Assembly: GCF_016907315.1 (NCBI RefSeq)
Contig: NZ_JAFBBS010000001.1
Span: forward strand, 2,852,001-2,916,000
Direction of reading: 5' to 3'
DNA length: 64,000 nucleotides
Source: Microbacterium esteraromaticum
GTDB lineage: Bacteria > Actinomycetota > Actinomycetes > Actinomycetales > Microbacteriaceae
The translations under genes were made by a program, and so were the position numbers. Below are positions 59,640 to 64,000 of the stretch, one piece after another (within the stretch, counting starts at the first letter, position 1; every line of letters starts with the position of its first letter). The notes under the pieces are model-generated. The model saw only the letters and a program-made list of their open reading frames with translations, searched no databases and was not told the origin of the DNA.

Positions 59640-60278
59640 ATGAACGGCACCGCCCGTAAGGCAGTGGCAGAAGCACTCGCCACCTTCCTGTTCGTCCTCA
59701 GCATCATCGCCGCGGTCAACAGCGGCAGCCCCCTCACGCCCCTCGCCATCGGTATCGCGCTCGCCGTACTGGTGTACGCCACCGGCCACATCTCGGGCGC
59801 CCACCTGAACCCCGCGGTCTCGGTCGCCGTCTTCATCCGCGGCGGTCTCGCCGTGGTCGACCTCGTCGCATACATCGTGGCGCAGCTGGTCGGTGCGGTG
59901 CTGGCGGCTCTGGTCAGCTTCGCCGTGTGGCCGGCTGCCGGGAAGGCCGTCGAGATCGACCTCGGCAAGGCCTTCGTCGTCGAACTCGTCTTCACCCTCA
60001 TCCTCGCCTACGTGGTGCTCAACGTCGCGACCTCCAAGGACACCGACGGCAACTCCTTCTACGGTCTCGCGATCGGCGGCGTCGTCTTCGTGGGCGCCAC
60101 GGCGGTCGGCTCGATCTCGGGCGGCGGATTCAACCCGGCAGTCGCACTCGGACTGTCGGTGAGCGGCCAGTTCGACTGGGTCAACCTGTGGCTCTACGTC
60201 GTCGCACCGATCGTCGGCGCCGCGATCGCAGCTGTGCTGTTCCGTGTGCTGAACGCAGACGACAAGGTGTCTGTCTGA
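59640..60278 (+). CDS. Aquaporin / MIP channel 2, lacking the filter arginine
   Basis: 212 residues, short for the family, with six helices. Both NPA motifs are intact (AHLNPAVSV, residues 57-59; GFNPAVALG, 166-168), but the residue after the second NPA is Val where aquaporins carry the selectivity-filter Arg. Together with the shortened loops this suggests a wider pore than a strict water channel. It has an AACGGA-type ribosome site and a structured leader, and is followed by a strong terminator, so it is a single-gene unit. It lies next to the peroxide-defence operon furA-katG. Confidence 0.88.
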   Translation: MNGTARKAVAEALATFLFVLSIIAAVNSGSPLTPLAIGIALAVLVYATGHISGAHLNPAVSVAVFIRGGLAVVDLVAYIVAQLVGAVLAALVSFAVWPAAGKAVEIDLGKAFVVELVFTLILAYVVLNVATSKDTDGNSFYGLAIGGVVFVGATAVGSISGGGFNPAVALGLSVSGQFDWVNLWLYVVAPIVGAAIAAVLFRVLNADDKVSV

Positions 60279-60298
60279 TCGGCTCGCAGCCGCGCCAT

Positions 60299-60328
60299 GG
60301 GGCCCTCGCTTCATCAAGCGGGGGCCCC
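60299..60328 (+). terminator. Terminator of aquaporin 2
   Basis: 13-bp stem (GGGGCCCTCGCTT/AAGCGGGGGCCCC, one G-T pair) with a CATC loop, 20 bases after the stop. Confidence 0.75.
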
Positions 60329-60362
60329 TCTGCGCTCCGACACGCCAGAAGTCCCGTGCTCT

Positions 60363-60382
60363 TTTGAATTGATCAAATCAAA
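60363..60382 (+). promoter_or_regulatory. Fur box (FurA operator)
   Basis: TTTGAATTGATCAAATCAAA is an AT-rich palindrome (18 of 20 symmetric) in otherwise GC-rich DNA, just upstream of the furA -10 box; its position implies autoregulation of furA-katG. Confidence 0.7.
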
Positions 60383-60384
60383 GT

Positions 60385-60390
60385 TAGGGT
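60385..60390 (+). promoter_or_regulatory. -10 box of furA, leaderless
   Basis: TAGGGT lies 7 bases before ATG 60398, immediately after the Fur box. Confidence 0.55.
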
Positions 60391-60397
60391 GGTGTGC

Positions 60398-60829
60398 ATG
60401 ACCGCACAGCAGCTCATCCCCGCCGAGGTCGCCATCCGCGCCCGCGGCCTGCGGGTGACCGAATCGCGTCGTGCGGTCTACGACGCGCTCGCCGGGCACG
60501 CCCATGCCAGTGCCGACGAGGTGTTCGAGCGCGTGCGATCGCAGCTCGAATCCACGAGCCGGCAATCGGTGTACAACGCGCTCAGCGACTTCACGACCGC
60601 GGGCCTTGTGCGACGCATCGAGCCCGCCGGGCATCCGATGCTCTTCGAGCTGCGGGTCGACGACAACCATCACCACCTCGTGTGCACCGGCTGCGGTGCG
60701 GTCAAGGACGTCGACTGCGCCGTCGGCCCCTCGCCGTGCCTGACGCCGGCGGACACACACGGCTTCGCGATCACGACGGCGGAGGTGACGTACTGGGGAC
60801 TGTGCCCCGCCTGCTCCGCGAAGAACTGA
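60398..60829 (+). CDS. furA: Fur-family peroxide-responsive regulator FurA
   Basis: 143 residues. Winged-helix domain ([29 protein letters not shown]), then the metal region with [15 protein letters not shown] (regulatory His and first Cys pair) and a final CPAC pair (structural zinc site). The start codon is set by the -10 box 7 bases upstream; a GTG at 60389 is in frame but lies inside the promoter. katG begins 22 bases downstream, the standard furA-katG operon in which oxidation of FurA releases katG. The palindrome at 60363-60382 is its likely operator. Confidence 0.92.
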   Translation: MTAQQLIPAEVAIRARGLRVTESRRAVYDALAGHAHASADEVFERVRSQLESTSRQSVYNALSDFTTAGLVRRIEPAGHPMLFELRVDDNHHHLVCTGCGAVKDVDCAVGPSPCLTPADTHGFAITTAEVTYWGLCPACSAKN

Positions 60830-60851
60830 CCATCCACGAAGAAGGAGACCG

Positions 60852-63074
<2,223 letters not shown>

Positions 63075-63086
63075 CCTTCTGTGACA

Positions 63087-63126
63087 GAACGTCGGCCCCC
63101 GTCCGCGAGGACGGGGGCCGACGTTC
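63087..63126. terminator. Strong bidirectional terminator after katG
   Basis: A perfect 18-bp stem (63087-63104 with 63109-63126) closed by a GCGA (GNRA) tetraloop, between the convergent katG and DUF58 genes. Confidence 0.85.
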
Positions 63127-63135
63127 GTCATGCGG

Positions 63136-64000
63136 TCAGAGCCGCCCGGCGGCCTTCAGCTCGAGGTAGCGGTCGGCGATCCGCGGCGGCAGCTGCTCGG
63201 GGTCCGAGGCGATCGCCTCGCCGCCGGCGCGCCGGATCGCGTCGGCAACGACCTGGGCATCCGACATGGTCTGCTCGGCCGCGGCCGCGAGGTACACATC
63301 GGCGCGCGAGTCGCGTCGGCGAGCGAGCTCGCCGATCGCTTCATCGGTCACCGACCCCACGAGCACGGTCGTCGCCCTGGAGGCGCGCGGGAAGGCGCCG
63401 AGGAAGCCGCGCGCGGTCTCGGCAGCATCCTGCGCAGTGAGCACGACGATGAGCGATGGGCGGGTGGTGAGCGTGCGGATCGCCGCGAAGGCCCCTCCCC
63501 AGTCGGTGTCGACCAGTCGCGCGTGCACCGGCGCCATGGCATCCGTCAGCGCGGGAAGGAGCGCGGCGCCATCGACGCCAGTCACCCGGGCCCGAGCCCC
63601 CCGGTCGTACATGAGCAGATTGATGTGGTCGCCGGCCCGTGCGGCGAGCGCCGCGAGCAGCAGCGCGGCCTCGAGCGAGGCATCCAGACGGGTGCTGTCG
63701 CCTACCCTGGCGGCGGCCGTGCGACCGGTGTCGATCAGGATGACGACCTGACGGTCGCGCTCAGGACGCCACGTGCGCAGCATCGTCGTGCCTGCGCGTG
63801 CGGTGGCCCGCCAGTCGATCGAGCGGATGTCGTCGCCGCGCACATACTCGCGCAGCGAGTCGAACTCGGTGCCCTGACCGCGCACCTGGATCGACGTGTT
63901 GCCGTCGAGCTCGCGAAGACGTGCGAGTCGCGACGGAAGGTGCTTGCGGGAGCTGAACGCGGGCAGAACCCGCATGGTGCCGCGCACGTCGTGGCGAGCC
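63136..64000 (-). CDS. DUF58 domain protein, 5' end outside the window
   Basis: The minus-strand frame is open to the right edge, so the N-terminus (usually two membrane helices plus a beta domain) is missing; DUF58 proteins are about 430 residues. The DUF58 core is present: GTEFDSLREYVRGDDIRSIDW, ARAGTTMLRTW and the VWA-like strand QVVILIDTGRTA with downstream SLIVVLTAQD. It belongs with MoxR-type AAA ATPases, RDD and SpoIIM proteins; a moxR gene is expected just beyond the window. Confidence 0.9.
   Translation of the reverse strand, partial: ARHDVRGTMRVLPAFSSRKHLPSRLARLRELDGNTSIQVRGQGTEFDSLREYVRGDDIRSIDWRATARAGTTMLRTWRPERDRQVVILIDTGRTAAARVGDSTRLDASLEAALLLAALAARAGDHINLLMYDRGARARVTGVDGAALLPALTDAMAPVHARLVDTDWGGAFAAIRTLTTRPSLIVVLTAQDAAETARGFLGAFPRASRATTVLVGSVTDEAIGELARRRDSRADVYLAAAAEQTMSDAQVVADAIRRAGGEAIASDPEQLPPRIADRYLELKAAGRL

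Overview
The window is gene-dense, high-GC DNA from an actinobacterium. The best match by gene content and style is Microbacteriaceae (Microbacterium-like). Reasons: purK-purE followed by an LCP gene, manA next to whiB with DUF3499 and zincin-like neighbours, LGFP-repeat and RDD/SpoIIM/DUF58 genes, heavy GTG use, and 4-base stop/start overlaps. Both ends cut a gene: purK on the left, a DUF58 gene on the right. I see no tRNA, rRNA, CRISPR array, insertion sequence or prophage, and no gene-free stretch longer than about 180 bases.

Layout. (1) 1-5.9 kb: purK, purE, an LCP-family glycopolymer-attachment enzyme, a RecQ-type helicase and a GT4 glycosyltransferase. (2) 5.9-8.8 kb: a secreted LGFP-repeat protein with a nearly perfect 333-bp internal tandem duplication. 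(3) 8.9-15.7 kb: seven overlapping genes legB-legC-legG-legI-legH-ptmE-legF, the full gene set for a legionaminic-acid-type nonulosonic acid made through nucleotide-linked intermediates and activated with CMP. Next come a GT-B-type candidate transferase (15.6-17.1 kb) and a two-gene ABC polysaccharide exporter (17.2-18.8 kb). (4) 18.8-42 kb: a large surface-glycan region. It has a DUF6541 membrane protein, a GT2/DUF2304 pair, wbpD-wbpE-wbpB-like genes for a diacetamido-uronic acid (the matching epimerase and UDP-sugar dehydrogenase lie at 36.2 and 39.4 kb), many GT4/GT2 enzymes including a two-domain fusion, an ABC flippase candidate and an acyltransferase with an SGNH domain. (5) 40.7-46.9 kb: a mycobacterial-style galactofuranan module: glf, an ABC exporter pair, and the convergent pair glfT2-glfT1. 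(6) 47-49.7 kb: two overlapping Wzy/O-antigen-ligase-type membrane proteins. (7) 49.8-58.7 kb: the conserved actinobacterial block manA, whiB, large GT2, DUF5719, zincin-like protein, DUF3499, RDD and SpoIIM. (8) 58.7-63.1 kb: two atypical aquaporins and a furA-katG peroxide-defence operon, then DUF58.

How it works together: regions 2-6 look like one cell-envelope factory. Sugar nucleotides (CMP-legionaminic acid, UDP-diacetamido-uronic acid, UDP-galactofuranose, and mannose phosphates through ManA) feed a battery of glycosyltransferases. Two Wzm/Wzt exporters plus one flippase would move polymers across the membrane, Wzy-type enzymes would polymerise or ligate them, and the LCP enzyme would attach them to peptidoglycan. 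No initiating phosphoglycosyltransferase (WecA/WbaP type) is visible, so it should lie elsewhere.

A strong window-wide signal is leaderless transcription. At least seventeen genes have a TAnnnT -10 box 6-8 bases before an ATG or GTG, so the mRNA probably begins at the start codon. This decides several starts (purE, the GT at 35188, the epimerase at 36190, RDD, SpoIIM, furA).
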